64,000 bases of DNA, taken from contig NZ_NERV01000002.1 in the NCBI RefSeq assembly GCF_003063315.1, positions 434,001-498,000 on the forward strand, in the 5' to 3' direction. The DNA is from Limnohabitans sp. T6-5. Its GTDB lineage: Bacteria > Pseudomonadota > Gammaproteobacteria > Burkholderiales > Burkholderiaceae_C. Shown piece after piece: positions 10,978 to 19,465 of the stretch. The stretch's first letter is position 1, and each line of letters begins with the position of its first letter. Both the position numbers and the translations under genes were made by a program. The notes under the pieces were generated by a model. That model searched no databases, was not told the origin of the DNA, and saw nothing but the letters and a program-made list of their open reading frames with translations.

Positions 10978-12024
10978 TCAAGCTCCCTGTAAAAGGCCAT
11001 TGTAGCTGAGGCCTCCCAAAACCAGGGCTTGCGCCATGTCGGCAGGCAAATCGGTGGTCAGGTCGATGGATTCTCCCGTGATCGGGTGTGTGAAGGCCAA
11101 ATGCCAAGCATGCAAAGCCTGACGCAGCATGCCCAGTGCAGGAGAGCCCCCGTACACAGCATCGGCCAGCAAGGGATGCCCCACATGGGCCATGTGAACG
11201 CGAATCTGGTGTGTGCGCCCGGTATGCAAAGTGCATTGCACCAGACAGTAGCGCTCATTTTGGTCCAGCACATCCACGGTGGTGGCGGCCGTTTTGCCCG
11301 ATTGGTAAGCCAAATCAACCACCGCCATGCGCAGACGATTGGCCGGATCACGGCCAATCGCAGCCTCAATCGTCAGGGGAGACGGCGCCGTCCAAGCCTT
11401 GTGCGCAATGGCCACGTACTGGCGATGGACTTCACGCGCGGCGATTTGCTGCACCAAAGCATCCATGGCTTGGCGCGTGCGTGCCACCACCATCAAGCCA
11501 CTGGTGTCTTTGTCCAAGCGGTGCACGATGCCCGCCCGGGGCACTTCGGCGGCTGCAGCATCCAGTGCCAAAAGGCCATTGAGCAAAGTACCGCGCCAAT
11601 TGCCAGGCGCAGGATGCACAACCAGCCCGGCAGGCTTGTGGATCACGCGCAAATGGGCGTCCTCGTACACCACGTCGATGGGCATGGCCTCTGGCACAAA
11701 GGCCTGCGACTGCGGCGTGGCGCGCAAGGTCACTTGAACACGATGGCCCAGACGCACCTTGGTTGACACCTTGGTGGTCACACGTTCATCAACCAGGACA
11801 TCGCCCTGCTCGATCAGTTGCTGCAAATAGCTGCGTGAAAACTCAGGCACCATTTGGGCCAGGGCGCGGTCAAGCCGCTGGCCATGCAAATCGATGGGCA
11901 CCTGGGTGGTTCGGACTTCCACCTCAGGGCTCTCGCCGAGGCGTTCAGTGTCGTCGGCCAATGGGGTTATTGCCGCTTCGGCGGCGGAGGGGGTCGATAT
12001 AATCAATTCGATTGAACAGTTCAA
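10978..12024 (-). CDS. rluD: 23S rRNA pseudouridine synthase RluD (RluA family)
   Basis: An enzyme of about 348 residues expected to make pseudouridines 1911, 1915 and 1917 in helix 69 of 23S rRNA. An S4 domain (RLDRALAQMVPEFSRSYLQQ) is followed by the catalytic segment GIVHRLDKDTSGLMVVAR with the nucleophilic Asp, and HTGRTHQIRVHMAHVGHPL. The start is uncertain: the longest reading begins with TTG at 12024, only 12 bp from the divergent bamD ATG and without a visible ribosome site; a later TTG or GTG (for example 11919) is possible. The first 40 residues are not conserved in the family. It is divergent from bamD, as in E. coli. Confidence 0.92.
   Translation of the reverse strand: MNCSIELIISTPSAAEAAITPLADDTERLGESPEVEVRTTQVPIDLHGQRLDRALAQMVPEFSRSYLQQLIEQGDVLVDERVTTKVSTKVRLGHRVQVTLRATPQSQAFVPEAMPIDVVYEDAHLRVIHKPAGLVVHPAPGNWRGTLLNGLLALDAAAAEVPRAGIVHRLDKDTSGLMVVARTRQAMDALVQQIAAREVHRQYVAIAHKAWTAPSPLTIEAAIGRDPANRLRMAVVDLAYQSGKTAATTVDVLDQNERYCLVQCTLHTGRTHQIRVHMAHVGHPLLADAVYGGSPALGMLRQALHAWHLAFTHPITGESIDLTTDLPADMAQALVLGGLSYNGLLQGA
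11998..12003 (+). promoter_or_regulatory. Probable -10 box of the bamD promoter
   Basis: A perfect TATAAT lies 33 bp before the bamD ATG, giving a start point near 12010 and a leader of about 26 bases that contains AAGGA as ribosome site. No convincing -35 box is found at 16-18 bp spacing. If rluD starts at the TTG at 12024, this box lies inside the rluD coding region. Confidence 0.5.
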
Positions 12025-12035
12025 GGACGTCAGAG

Positions 12036-12842
12036 ATGCAAAGCTTCAGATTATCGGTGGTTCCAGCCAGCTTGGTGGTGGCTTTGGGCCTCCTTCTGTC
12101 AGGCTGCTCCAACACGCCCAAAGACATCACGGCAGGCTGGACGCCTGAGAAGATTTACAACGAAGCACGCGACGAAGTCAACGCAGGCGCCTGGGACAAA
12201 GCCATCGGCCTGCATGAAAAGCTCGAAGGCCGTGCTGCTGGCACTGTCCTGGCACAGCAAGCTCAGATTGACAAGGCTTTTGCCCAATACAAAACAGGTG
12301 ACAAGGTTCAGGCTGTGGCCACACTGGATCGGTTCATTCGTCTGCATCCAACCAGTCCTGCGCTGGATTACGCGATTTACCTCAAAGGACTGGTCAACTT
12401 CAACGACAACCTGGGCCTGTTCTCGGCCATCACCAACCAGGATTTGTCAGAACGTGATCAAAAAGCGGCCAAAGACTCTTACGAGTCATTCCGGGAGTTA
12501 ACCACACGCTTTCCCGACTCCAAATACGCGCCAGAAGCTCGCCAGCGCATGACCTACATAGTCAACTCGCTGGCCACTTATGAGGTGCACGTGGCACGTT
12601 ATTACGCCAGCCGTGGCGCCCACATTGCGGCCATCAACCGTGCTCAGCAAGCCATCACAGATTACCCGGGTGTGCCTGCCCTTGAAGAAGCGCTGGCCAT
12701 TTTGGTCAAGTCTTACGACGCCATGGGCATGACCACATTGCGCGACGACACCCTGCGCATTCTGGAAACGAACTTCCCTCAATCGCAATTCCTTCAGGCC
12801 AACAGCGTCAAAAAGTCGTCGAGCTGGTGGCGTCTGTGGTGA
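12036..12842 (+). CDS. bamD: Outer-membrane assembly lipoprotein BamD
   Basis: A 268-residue essential lipoprotein of the BAM complex that contacts BamA and recognises barrel substrates. The N-terminus has a signal segment with lipobox LLSGC and the lipidated Cys at residue 24; five TPR-like repeats follow, including the family segments TPEKIYNEARDEVNAG and ELTTRFPDSKYAPEARQRM. The start at 12036 follows AAGGACGTCAGAG; an upstream in-frame ATG at 12012 would spoil the signal peptide. Its last 35 bases overlap the 3' end of the convergent dinG gene. Confidence 0.95.
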   Translation: MQSFRLSVVPASLVVALGLLLSGCSNTPKDITAGWTPEKIYNEARDEVNAGAWDKAIGLHEKLEGRAAGTVLAQQAQIDKAFAQYKTGDKVQAVATLDRFIRLHPTSPALDYAIYLKGLVNFNDNLGLFSAITNQDLSERDQKAAKDSYESFRELTTRFPDSKYAPEARQRMTYIVNSLATYEVHVARYYASRGAHIAAINRAQQAITDYPGVPALEEALAILVKSYDAMGMTTLRDDTLRILETNFPQSQFLQANSVKKSSSWWRLW

Positions 12843-14910
12843 GTTGCTGCACCAGGTCCAGAAACTCGGCATAAGAACTCAAGCGGCGCATCTCGGGCAA
12901 GCCCCGAACCAATCGCCGCCCATAAGACATCGTGGCCAATCGGTTGTCACACACCACCAACACACCTTTGTCTGTCTCACTGCGAATCAATCGGCCCGCA
13001 CCCTGCTTGAGCGTGACTGCTGCCTCGGGTAAGGCATGGTCGGCAAATGCGCTCTTGCCCTCTCGCGTCACTCGCTGGCTGCGGGCTTCAAACAAGGGAT
13101 CACCCGGTGGCGGGAATGGCAATTTGTCAATGATCACCAATTGCAGGGCATCGCCGGGTACGTCAAAGCCTTCCCAAAAAGTGGCAGAAGCCACCAACAC
13201 ACATCCCGAGCGGCCCTCGCCCGCCCCTTCTCTGAAGCGCTCCATGAGGCGGCGCTTGGGGCTTTGACCTTGCACCAGCACCTCCACATTGGCGCTGGCG
13301 TCCAGACGGGACTGCAAATATTCGCCGATCGTGCGCATGGCGTTCAACGTCGTGGTCAACACCAGCGTTCGCCCACCCAAAAGCCGCACGGCTTCTTCGA
13401 CCAACTGGGCCACTTGCAAAGCGTGCCCCGGATCTCCGGGCTTGGGCAAATGCTCAGGTACATACAAAGCGGCTTGACGGGCATAGTCAAACGGACTGGT
13501 GACCTGCATCACAGTAGCCGATGTCAACCCACAGGGCTCTGTGAACCAGCGCAGCGAAGGATCATCACCCAACGTGGCCGACGTGAAGACCCAAGCCCGT
13601 TGCCCAGCATCGACCTGAGCCACAGCCTCCTCAGGGGACATAGCAGGCTCAGATGCACCCAAGTGGGCCATCAAATCTTCAGACGCATCTTGACCAGGCG
13701 GCCTGGAGGCCACGGGTTTCGTCAAGGCGGAAAAAGCCTGGGCAATGTCCAGTGGCGACTCGACCAGACGAAGTTGCGCGCTCACCTCTGCCCAGCGAAC
13801 CCCTTCCGGGTCAGGGGCGCTTGAAAACAAGGCTGTTCGCTGCAAAAGCTCCCGAGTGCGTTCACACAGTCGCTGGAAATCCGGGGCCAGCTCGCTGACC
13901 GTATCCAGACCCGCCATCAACAGTTCCAGCGAGATGCTCAGAGTCTTCAGCGCCTGCGTCCACTCGGACTCATCCACCCCTTCGGGCAAGGCATGCGTCC
14001 AGCGCAAACGCACAGATCCCCGGTGCATGCCTGCCGCCAAACGCAAATCACGCGACGCCTTTTCCAGCTGGCCGCTCAAGGTCTGCCAATCCACCAAACC
14101 CCGCGCCAATTGAAGGCCGGTGGCCAGCACATCACGCGCCAATTCGAGCAATTGCACCGTGGACAACTGCTTCCCCAAGAAGTTCACGCCAATCTCATTG
14201 AGCTGGTGCGCCTCGTCAAATACGGTCACCCGCACGGTAGGCAACAGCTCGGCCACGCCCGACTCGCGCACCGCCATGTCGGCAAAAAACAAATGGTGAT
14301 TGATGACCACCACATCGGAAGCCATGGCCTCTTTGCGTGCCAGCATCACATGGCAGGCCCTGTAACGCGGGCAGCTCGAACCCAGGCAGTTGTCCCGGGT
14401 CGAGGTGACCAAAGGCCACAGCGAAGAACGCTCATCCAGACCTGTCAATTCGGCCATGTCACCGGTGCGGGTGGACTGAGCCCAAGTTTCGATTTTGGCC
14501 AAGGCCTTTTGAGCCCCGGGCTGGGCAGATTCCGGACTGTGCCTGGCCTGCTCCATGCGGTGCAGACACAAATAATTGGAGCGACCTTTGAGCAAAGCCA
14601 CCCGAACAGGCAAGCCCAGCACCTCGACCAGTCGGGGGATGTCCCGTGAAAACAACTGGTCTTGCAATGCCTTGGTGGCGGTGGACACCAGCGCTCGTTG
14701 GCCACTCAACAAGACCGGCACCAGGTAAGCATAGGTTTTACCGACACCGGTACCCGCCTCCACCACCAGTTGGCCGCCCTCTTGCACGGTCTGGCTCACC
14801 GCCATCGCCATGTCGGTTTGTCCCTGCCTGGGCTGAAAACCAGGCACAACCTGAGCCAACACACCGTGATCTGACAGGGTCTCGGCCACCCTTTGTCCCA
14901 ATAGACTCAA
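12808..14910 (-). CDS. dinG: ATP-dependent DNA helicase DinG-like (XPD family)
   Basis: A 700-residue superfamily 2 helicase with an iron-sulfur cluster, which unwinds forked and RNA-containing DNA during repair. Motif I is EAGTGVGKTYAYLVP, the DEAH box is VFDEAHQLNE, and motif VI is KQGAGRLIRSETDKG. Four cysteines fit the [4Fe-4S] site: NYLCLHR, then CLGSSCPRYRAC. Length is as expected for YoaA/DinG proteins. The start overlaps the stop of the DUF465 gene by four bases, so it is the last gene of the zapE operon; its 3' end overlaps bamD by 35 bp. Confidence 0.93.
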   Translation of the reverse strand: MSLLGQRVAETLSDHGVLAQVVPGFQPRQGQTDMAMAVSQTVQEGGQLVVEAGTGVGKTYAYLVPVLLSGQRALVSTATKALQDQLFSRDIPRLVEVLGLPVRVALLKGRSNYLCLHRMEQARHSPESAQPGAQKALAKIETWAQSTRTGDMAELTGLDERSSLWPLVTSTRDNCLGSSCPRYRACHVMLARKEAMASDVVVINHHLFFADMAVRESGVAELLPTVRVTVFDEAHQLNEIGVNFLGKQLSTVQLLELARDVLATGLQLARGLVDWQTLSGQLEKASRDLRLAAGMHRGSVRLRWTHALPEGVDESEWTQALKTLSISLELLMAGLDTVSELAPDFQRLCERTRELLQRTALFSSAPDPEGVRWAEVSAQLRLVESPLDIAQAFSALTKPVASRPPGQDASEDLMAHLGASEPAMSPEEAVAQVDAGQRAWVFTSATLGDDPSLRWFTEPCGLTSATVMQVTSPFDYARQAALYVPEHLPKPGDPGHALQVAQLVEEAVRLLGGRTLVLTTTLNAMRTIGEYLQSRLDASANVEVLVQGQSPKRRLMERFREGAGEGRSGCVLVASATFWEGFDVPGDALQLVIIDKLPFPPPGDPLFEARSQRVTREGKSAFADHALPEAAVTLKQGAGRLIRSETDKGVLVVCDNRLATMSYGRRLVRGLPEMRRLSSYAEFLDLVQQLTTDATSSTTF

Positions 14911-15125
14911 GCGGGCTCCTTGGGGTCCAACAATTGTTGCAACTTCGCGATTTGGTCACGCAAGGCCAGACGCCGTTTTTTCAGACGCCGCAAGCGCAAC
15001 TCGTCCAGTGACAGAGGCAATAAAGTGGCCTGGTCAATCAGCGCATCCAGATCTGCGTGCTCCATTTGCCATTCGATCAATTGGCGCTGCGGCGAACGCA
15101 AGTCGGTATGAGTTGTGTCCATCAT
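14907..15125 (-). CDS. DUF465 (YdcH-like) small protein
   Basis: A 72-residue, highly helical, charged protein. The C-terminal part LRLRRLKKRRLALRDQIAKL fits the DUF465/YdcH family, whose members form short coiled coils of unknown function. The double ATG at 15120-15125 overlaps the stop of the preceding gene, which supports this start over a longer upstream reading. It is third in the operon zapE - secreted protein - DUF465 - dinG, with four-base overlaps at each junction. Confidence 0.75.
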   Translation of the reverse strand: MMDTTHTDLRSPQRQLIEWQMEHADLDALIDQATLLPLSLDELRLRRLKKRRLALRDQIAKLQQLLDPKEPA

Positions 15126-15460
15126 GGTGACGAACGACTTTCTGGCTGTTTGCCTTCCAGCCGAATTTGACGCTGCTCCGTGCGCCACTGACGCTCTTCC
15201 TCATTAAAGCGCAACTCCTGCTGGCGAATGGGCTCCAGAGCCTGCCTACGGACTTTGCGCACATCACTCAGACAGGCATTGACCGCCAATTTTTGCCAAC
15301 AATCACGGGCCTGCTGCTCATGGGCGGCCATCACGACTTGACGCTCCATGGTCAATTTTTCGCGGCCCAACACAATGTGCTCAGGCAAAGCATTCTGCGT
15401 CTGTGCGCTAGCGCCCGACACACTGAACACCGCCATAAGCCAACACAGCCGTTTGATCAT
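15122..15460 (-). CDS. Small secreted protein of unknown function
   Basis: A 112-residue protein with a clear signal peptide (MIKRLCWLMAVFSVSGASA, cleavage expected after ASA). The mature part is charged and helical, with two cysteines (RDCWQKL and NACLSDV) that may form a disulfide, and an Arg/Glu/Gln-rich C-terminal helix. I do not recognise a named family. The 4-base overlaps with zapE and the DUF465 gene place it in their operon, so it is expected in the periplasm and coexpressed with the cell-division ATPase. Confidence 0.75.
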   Translation of the reverse strand: MIKRLCWLMAVFSVSGASAQTQNALPEHIVLGREKLTMERQVVMAAHEQQARDCWQKLAVNACLSDVRKVRRQALEPIRQQELRFNEEERQWRTEQRQIRLEGKQPESRSSP

Positions 15461-16554
15461 GTCAGGTGCGTGTCCACAGTGCGGTGCTCGAGCGCCAGAA
15501 ATTCGCTCGACTGCATCTCGTGCAGGCGCGAGATGGTGCGCGGGAACTCATGCGACATGGGCCCTTGCAGATAAAGCGCTTCGGGTTCCACGGCCGCTGA
15601 CAGAATGAGCTTGACGCGGCGGTCATACAGCACATCGATCAGCCAGGTGAAGCGCCTTGCTTCGGACGCCATGCTGACGGGCAGTTGCGGCACATTGCTC
15701 AAGAGCACCGTATGAAACTGCGTGGCGATCTCCAAATAGTCGTTTTGCGAACGCGGGCCACCGCAAATGGCCATGAAGTCGAACCAGACCACGTCACCCG
15801 AACGACGGCGCGACTGGATCTTGCGGGCCTCGATGTGCAACACAGGATCTTCGTCGGGTCCTGTGGCAAGGCGGTTGAAGGCGTCCTGCATTTCAGCATC
15901 GGCCTGCGCCCCCAAGGGAGAGTGGTACAGCTTGACCATCTCCAGCGTGCGGCGGCGGTAATCGGTGCCGTTGTCGACGTTCAGCACATTCATGCGCTGG
16001 TTAAGCAAGGCAATGGCGGGCAGGATGCGATCGCGGTGCAGACCGTTCGGATACAGGCCATCGGGCATGAAGTTGGACGTGGTCACAAAACCCACGCCGT
16101 TGTCAAACAGCGCCACAAGCAAGCGGTGCAGGATCATCGCATCGGTGATGTCGGCCACATGGAACTCATCAAAGCAGATCAACCGATAGCGCTTGGCCAT
16201 TTTCTTGCCCAGCACATCCAGCGGGTTCACGGTGCCTTGCATGGCGGTCAGCTCGCGGTGCACCTCGCGCATGAACTCGTGAAAATGCAGGCGAGTTTTA
16301 CGCTTGATCGGCACCGCTTCATAAAAGCAGTCCATCAGAAAACTCTTACCCCGCCCTACTCCACCAAACATGTACACCCCCTTGGGAATGTCAGGACGGT
16401 GGATGAGTTTTTTCAGGGCGTTGGAGCGTTTGGCGCGGTAAACCGCCCATTCGCTCGCGCAGCGCTCCAGCGCCTCGATAGCGCGCAACTGAGCAGGATC
16501 GCTCTGAAAGCCGCGTTTGCGGAGTTCTTCTTCGTAAACAGCACGAACGGACAT
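15457..16554 (-). CDS. zapE: Cell division ATPase ZapE (AFG1 family)
   Basis: A 365-residue AFG1/LACE1-type ATPase; in E. coli ZapE binds and destabilises FtsZ polymers at the division site. Walker A is FGGVGRGKSFLMDCFY, Walker B is LICFDEFHVADITDAM, and TTSNFMPDGLYPNGLHRDR is the characteristic sensor segment. The chosen start MSVRAVYEEELRKRGF at 16554 matches family members; an in-frame ATG further upstream runs through the terminator hairpin and is rejected. First gene of a four-gene overlapping operon ending in dinG. Confidence 0.93.
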   Translation of the reverse strand: MSVRAVYEEELRKRGFQSDPAQLRAIEALERCASEWAVYRAKRSNALKKLIHRPDIPKGVYMFGGVGRGKSFLMDCFYEAVPIKRKTRLHFHEFMREVHRELTAMQGTVNPLDVLGKKMAKRYRLICFDEFHVADITDAMILHRLLVALFDNGVGFVTTSNFMPDGLYPNGLHRDRILPAIALLNQRMNVLNVDNGTDYRRRTLEMVKLYHSPLGAQADAEMQDAFNRLATGPDEDPVLHIEARKIQSRRRSGDVVWFDFMAICGGPRSQNDYLEIATQFHTVLLSNVPQLPVSMASEARRFTWLIDVLYDRRVKLILSAAVEPEALYLQGPMSHEFPRTISRLHEMQSSEFLALEHRTVDTHLT

Positions 16555-16590
16555 GGGCGGATCGATCTTCGACTTCAAAACAAAACCCGG

Positions 16591-16619
16591 AAAAAAACCC
16601 GGGACAATGCCCGGGTTTT
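16591..16619 (-). terminator. Rho-independent terminator after lpdA
   Basis: On the minus strand, CCCGGG - CATTGT - CCCGGG is followed by seven T residues, about 65 bp after the lpdA stop. It should end the sucA-sucB-lpdA transcript before zapE. Confidence 0.85.
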
Positions 16620-16679
16620 GGGGATGCAAGAACTTTAACTCAACTCATCCGGGGCCGCAGCCACAAACGGGTCATGGGC

Positions 16680-18107
16680 TTAGAAGTTCAGGGTGCGCTT
16701 GTCCACGGCCAGAGCTGCTTCCTTGGTCGCTTCACTCAAACTGGGGTGAGCGTGGCAAATGCGTGCGATGTCTTCAGCGCTGGCGCGGAATTCCATCGCC
16801 ACCACAGCTTCAGAAATCAACTCTGACACCTGTGGGCCCACCATGTGCACGCCCAGGATTTCGTCGGTCGTGGCATCGGCCAAGAACTTCACCATGCCGG
16901 TGGTGTCGCCCAAAGCGCGTGCACGGCCGTTCGCGAGGAACGGGAATGTGCCAGCTTTATAAGCCACGCCGTCGGCCTTGAGCTGCTGCTCTGTGCGGCC
17001 CACCCAAGCGATTTCGGGGCTGGTGTAGATGACCCAAGGGATGGTGTTGAAGTTGACATGGCCGTGTTGGCCAGCCATGCGCTCGGCCACAGCAACGCCT
17101 TCTTCTTCGGCTTTGTGCGCGAGCATCGGGCCATGCACAACGTCGCCCACCGCCCAAACGCCGGGGACGTTGGTTTTGCATTCACCGTCCACCACAATGG
17201 CACCGCGCTCGTCGAGCTGCAAGCCAATGGCTTCGGCATTCAAACCAATCGTGTTAGGCACGCGACCGATAGAGACGATGAGCTTGTCAGCATCCAAAAC
17301 AATGGCTTCGCCCTTGGCGTTGGTGTAGTTGACGGTCACACCGTTCTTGCCATTGACGATTTCGCCGACTTTCACGCCGAGTTCGATCTTCAGGCCTTGC
17401 TTGTCGAAAGCCTTCTTGGCTTCCTTGGCGATTTGCTCGTCCACCGCGCCCAAGAATGTGGGCAGGCCTTCGAGGATGGTGACTTCTGCACCCAGGCGAC
17501 GCCAGACCGAGCCCATCTCCAGACCGATCACGCCGGAACCGATCAAGGCCAGCTTCTTGGGCACAGCACCCACGCGCAACGCGCCGTCGTTGGACAACAC
17601 GTTGACTTCGTCAAACGGTGTGCCGGGCAGCGCACGGGCGTTGGAGCCGGTGGCGATGATGACTTGCTTGGCCGTGATGGACTCTTCGGTCTTGCCCGCC
17701 ACGTTGAGGGTGTAACCGCCTTCGGCCTTGCCCGCAAAACTGCCACGACCGTGGAAGAAGGTGACCTTGTTTTTCTTGAACAGGTACAAGATGCCGTCGT
17801 TGTTTTGCTTCACGACGGTGTCTTTGCGGGCGATCATCTTGGCCACGTCCATCTTCACGTCCGTGGCGGTGATGCCGTGGTCAGCAAAGTGGTGGTTGGC
17901 GTGCTCAAAGTGCTCGCTGGACTGCAGCAAAGCCTTGGAGGGGATGCAACCCACGTTAGTACAAGTGCCGCCGGGCGCTGGGCCACCGGCTGCGTTTTTC
18001 CACTCGTCGATACAAGCGACTTGGAAACCGAGTTGTGCAGCGCGGATGGCTGCTATGTAGCCACCGGGGCCACCGCCGATGACGACGACGTCAAATTGTT
18101 TGCTCAT
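16680..18107 (-). CDS. lpdA: Dihydrolipoamide dehydrogenase (E3 of 2-oxoglutarate dehydrogenase)
   Basis: A 475-residue FAD flavoenzyme that reoxidises the dihydrolipoyl group of the E2 subunit with NAD+. The FAD-binding [14 protein letters not shown] is at residues 11-24, the redox-active disulfide is in [15 protein letters not shown], the NAD-binding [13 protein letters not shown] lies mid-protein, and the catalytic C-terminal CHAHPSLSE carries the active-site His. The start [11 protein letters not shown] at 18107 is chosen because upstream codons run through a hairpin. Unlike the second E3 at 61817-63643 it has no lipoyl domain. It follows sucB by 60 bp. Confidence 0.96.
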   Translation of the reverse strand: MSKQFDVVVIGGGPGGYIAAIRAAQLGFQVACIDEWKNAAGGPAPGGTCTNVGCIPSKALLQSSEHFEHANHHFADHGITATDVKMDVAKMIARKDTVVKQNNDGILYLFKKNKVTFFHGRGSFAGKAEGGYTLNVAGKTEESITAKQVIIATGSNARALPGTPFDEVNVLSNDGALRVGAVPKKLALIGSGVIGLEMGSVWRRLGAEVTILEGLPTFLGAVDEQIAKEAKKAFDKQGLKIELGVKVGEIVNGKNGVTVNYTNAKGEAIVLDADKLIVSIGRVPNTIGLNAEAIGLQLDERGAIVVDGECKTNVPGVWAVGDVVHGPMLAHKAEEEGVAVAERMAGQHGHVNFNTIPWVIYTSPEIAWVGRTEQQLKADGVAYKAGTFPFLANGRARALGDTTGMVKFLADATTDEILGVHMVGPQVSELISEAVVAMEFRASAEDIARICHAHPSLSEATKEAALAVDKRTLNF

Positions 18108-18126
18108 GGTGTTTGTCTTCAGGATG

Positions 18127-18150
18127 AAAAACGCCCCCTTGACAGGGGGC
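18127..18150 (-). terminator. Terminator-like hairpin between sucB and lpdA
   Basis: On the minus strand GCCCCC - TGTCAA - GGGGGC is followed by GTTTTT, in the 60-bp gap between the sucB stop and the lpdA start. It has the form of an intrinsic terminator, so it may reduce the level of lpdA relative to sucA-sucB or protect the upstream mRNA end. Confidence 0.6.
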
Positions 18151-18167
18151 ATTCAAAACAAGGGGAT

Positions 18168-19421
18168 TTAGATGTCGAACAGCAAGCGTGCTGGATCTTC
18201 CAGCGCTTCCTTCATGGCCACCAGGCCCAAGACAGCCTCACGGCCGTCAATGATGCGGTGGTCATACGACATGGCGAAGTAGTTCATGGGGCGAACCACG
18301 ACTTGGCCGTTTTCCACCATGGCGCGGTCTTTGGTCGCGTGAACGCCCAAAATGGCCGACTGAGGTGGGTTGATGATGGGAGTCGACATCATCGAGCCGA
18401 AGGTGCCGCCGTTAGAGATGGAGAAGGTGCCACCGGTCATCTCTTCGATGCCCAGCTTGCCGTCACGGGCCTTGACGCCGAATTCAGCAATTTTCTTCTC
18501 GATCTCGGCAAAGCTCATCTGGTCGGCGTTGCGCAAAATTGGCACCACCAAACCGCGCGGGGAACCCACAGCGATACCGATGTCGAAGTAGCCGTGGTAC
18601 ACGATGTCATTGCCGTCCACCGAGGCGTTGAGCACGGGGAACTTCTTCAGGGCGTGCACGGCAGCCTTGACGAAGAAGCTCATGAAGCCGAGCTTGACGC
18701 CGTGTTCCTTCTCGAAACGCTCTTGCATGCGCTTGCGCATGTCCATGACCGGGGCCATGTTGATTTCGTTGAAAGTGGTCAGGATGGCGTTGGTTGACTG
18801 CGATTGCAGCAAACGCTCGGCCACGCGAGCACGCAGACGGGTCATGGGCACGCGCTGTTCTGGGCGGTCACCCAAAGCCACGGCTGGCGCCGAGACTTGC
18901 GGCAGGGTCTTGGCGGGCACTCCGGTGGGGATCACAGCGGCTGTGGACTTGACGCCACCAGCCACAGCGGACAACACATCACCCTTGGTGACACGGCCGT
19001 CTTTGCCGGAACCGGCCACCGAGCCAGAGGCCAGGTTGTTGTCAGCCATCAGCTTGGCAGCAGCGGGCATGGCCACACCGGCCATGTTGCCACCGGTGGC
19101 AGCAGCAGCGGCCACGGGGGCAGCTGCTGGTGCAGCAGCAGGAGCGGCGGCTGGGGCAGCAGCGGCTGCACCGGCTTTGCCTTCGGTGTCGATGCGGGCA
19201 ATCAGCTGCTCTGCAGCCACAGTGCCACCGTCGGCCACGATGATTTCGGAGATCACGCCAGCCGCAGGTGCAGGCACTTCGAGCACGACTTTGTCGGTTT
19301 CGATTTCGATCAGGATTTCGTCAGCAGCGACGACTTCGCCGACTTTCTTTTTCCACTGCAGCATGGTGGCTTCCGCCACGGACTCAGACAGTTGGGGGAC
19401 TTTGACTTCTACGATAGCCAT
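18168..19421 (-). CDS. sucB: Dihydrolipoamide succinyltransferase (E2 of 2-oxoglutarate dehydrogenase)
   Basis: A 417-residue E2 core protein of the TCA-cycle 2-oxoglutarate dehydrogenase complex. The N-terminal lipoyl domain has the lipoylated Lys in [14 protein letters not shown] at about residue 43. An Ala/Pro-rich flexible linker (about residues 80-110) leads to a peripheral subunit-binding domain ([20 protein letters not shown]). The C-terminal catalytic domain ends with [13 protein letters not shown], whose His and Asp are catalytic. One lipoyl domain, as usual for SucB. It lies 44 bp after sucA. Confidence 0.96.
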   Translation of the reverse strand: MAIVEVKVPQLSESVAEATMLQWKKKVGEVVAADEILIEIETDKVVLEVPAPAAGVISEIIVADGGTVAAEQLIARIDTEGKAGAAAAAPAAAPAAAPAAAPVAAAAATGGNMAGVAMPAAAKLMADNNLASGSVAGSGKDGRVTKGDVLSAVAGGVKSTAAVIPTGVPAKTLPQVSAPAVALGDRPEQRVPMTRLRARVAERLLQSQSTNAILTTFNEINMAPVMDMRKRMQERFEKEHGVKLGFMSFFVKAAVHALKKFPVLNASVDGNDIVYHGYFDIGIAVGSPRGLVVPILRNADQMSFAEIEKKIAEFGVKARDGKLGIEEMTGGTFSISNGGTFGSMMSTPIINPPQSAILGVHATKDRAMVENGQVVVRPMNYFAMSYDHRIIDGREAVLGLVAMKEALEDPARLLFDI

Positions 19422-19465
19422 GTTGAATTCTCTTTAAAAGTTAAACGCTAGGTTGTTCTGGTAGA

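Noticed and set aside
16845-18797. A 650-codon open frame on the plus strand
   Set aside because: Antisense to lpdA and sucB and crossing their intergenic hairpin; no recognisable domain.
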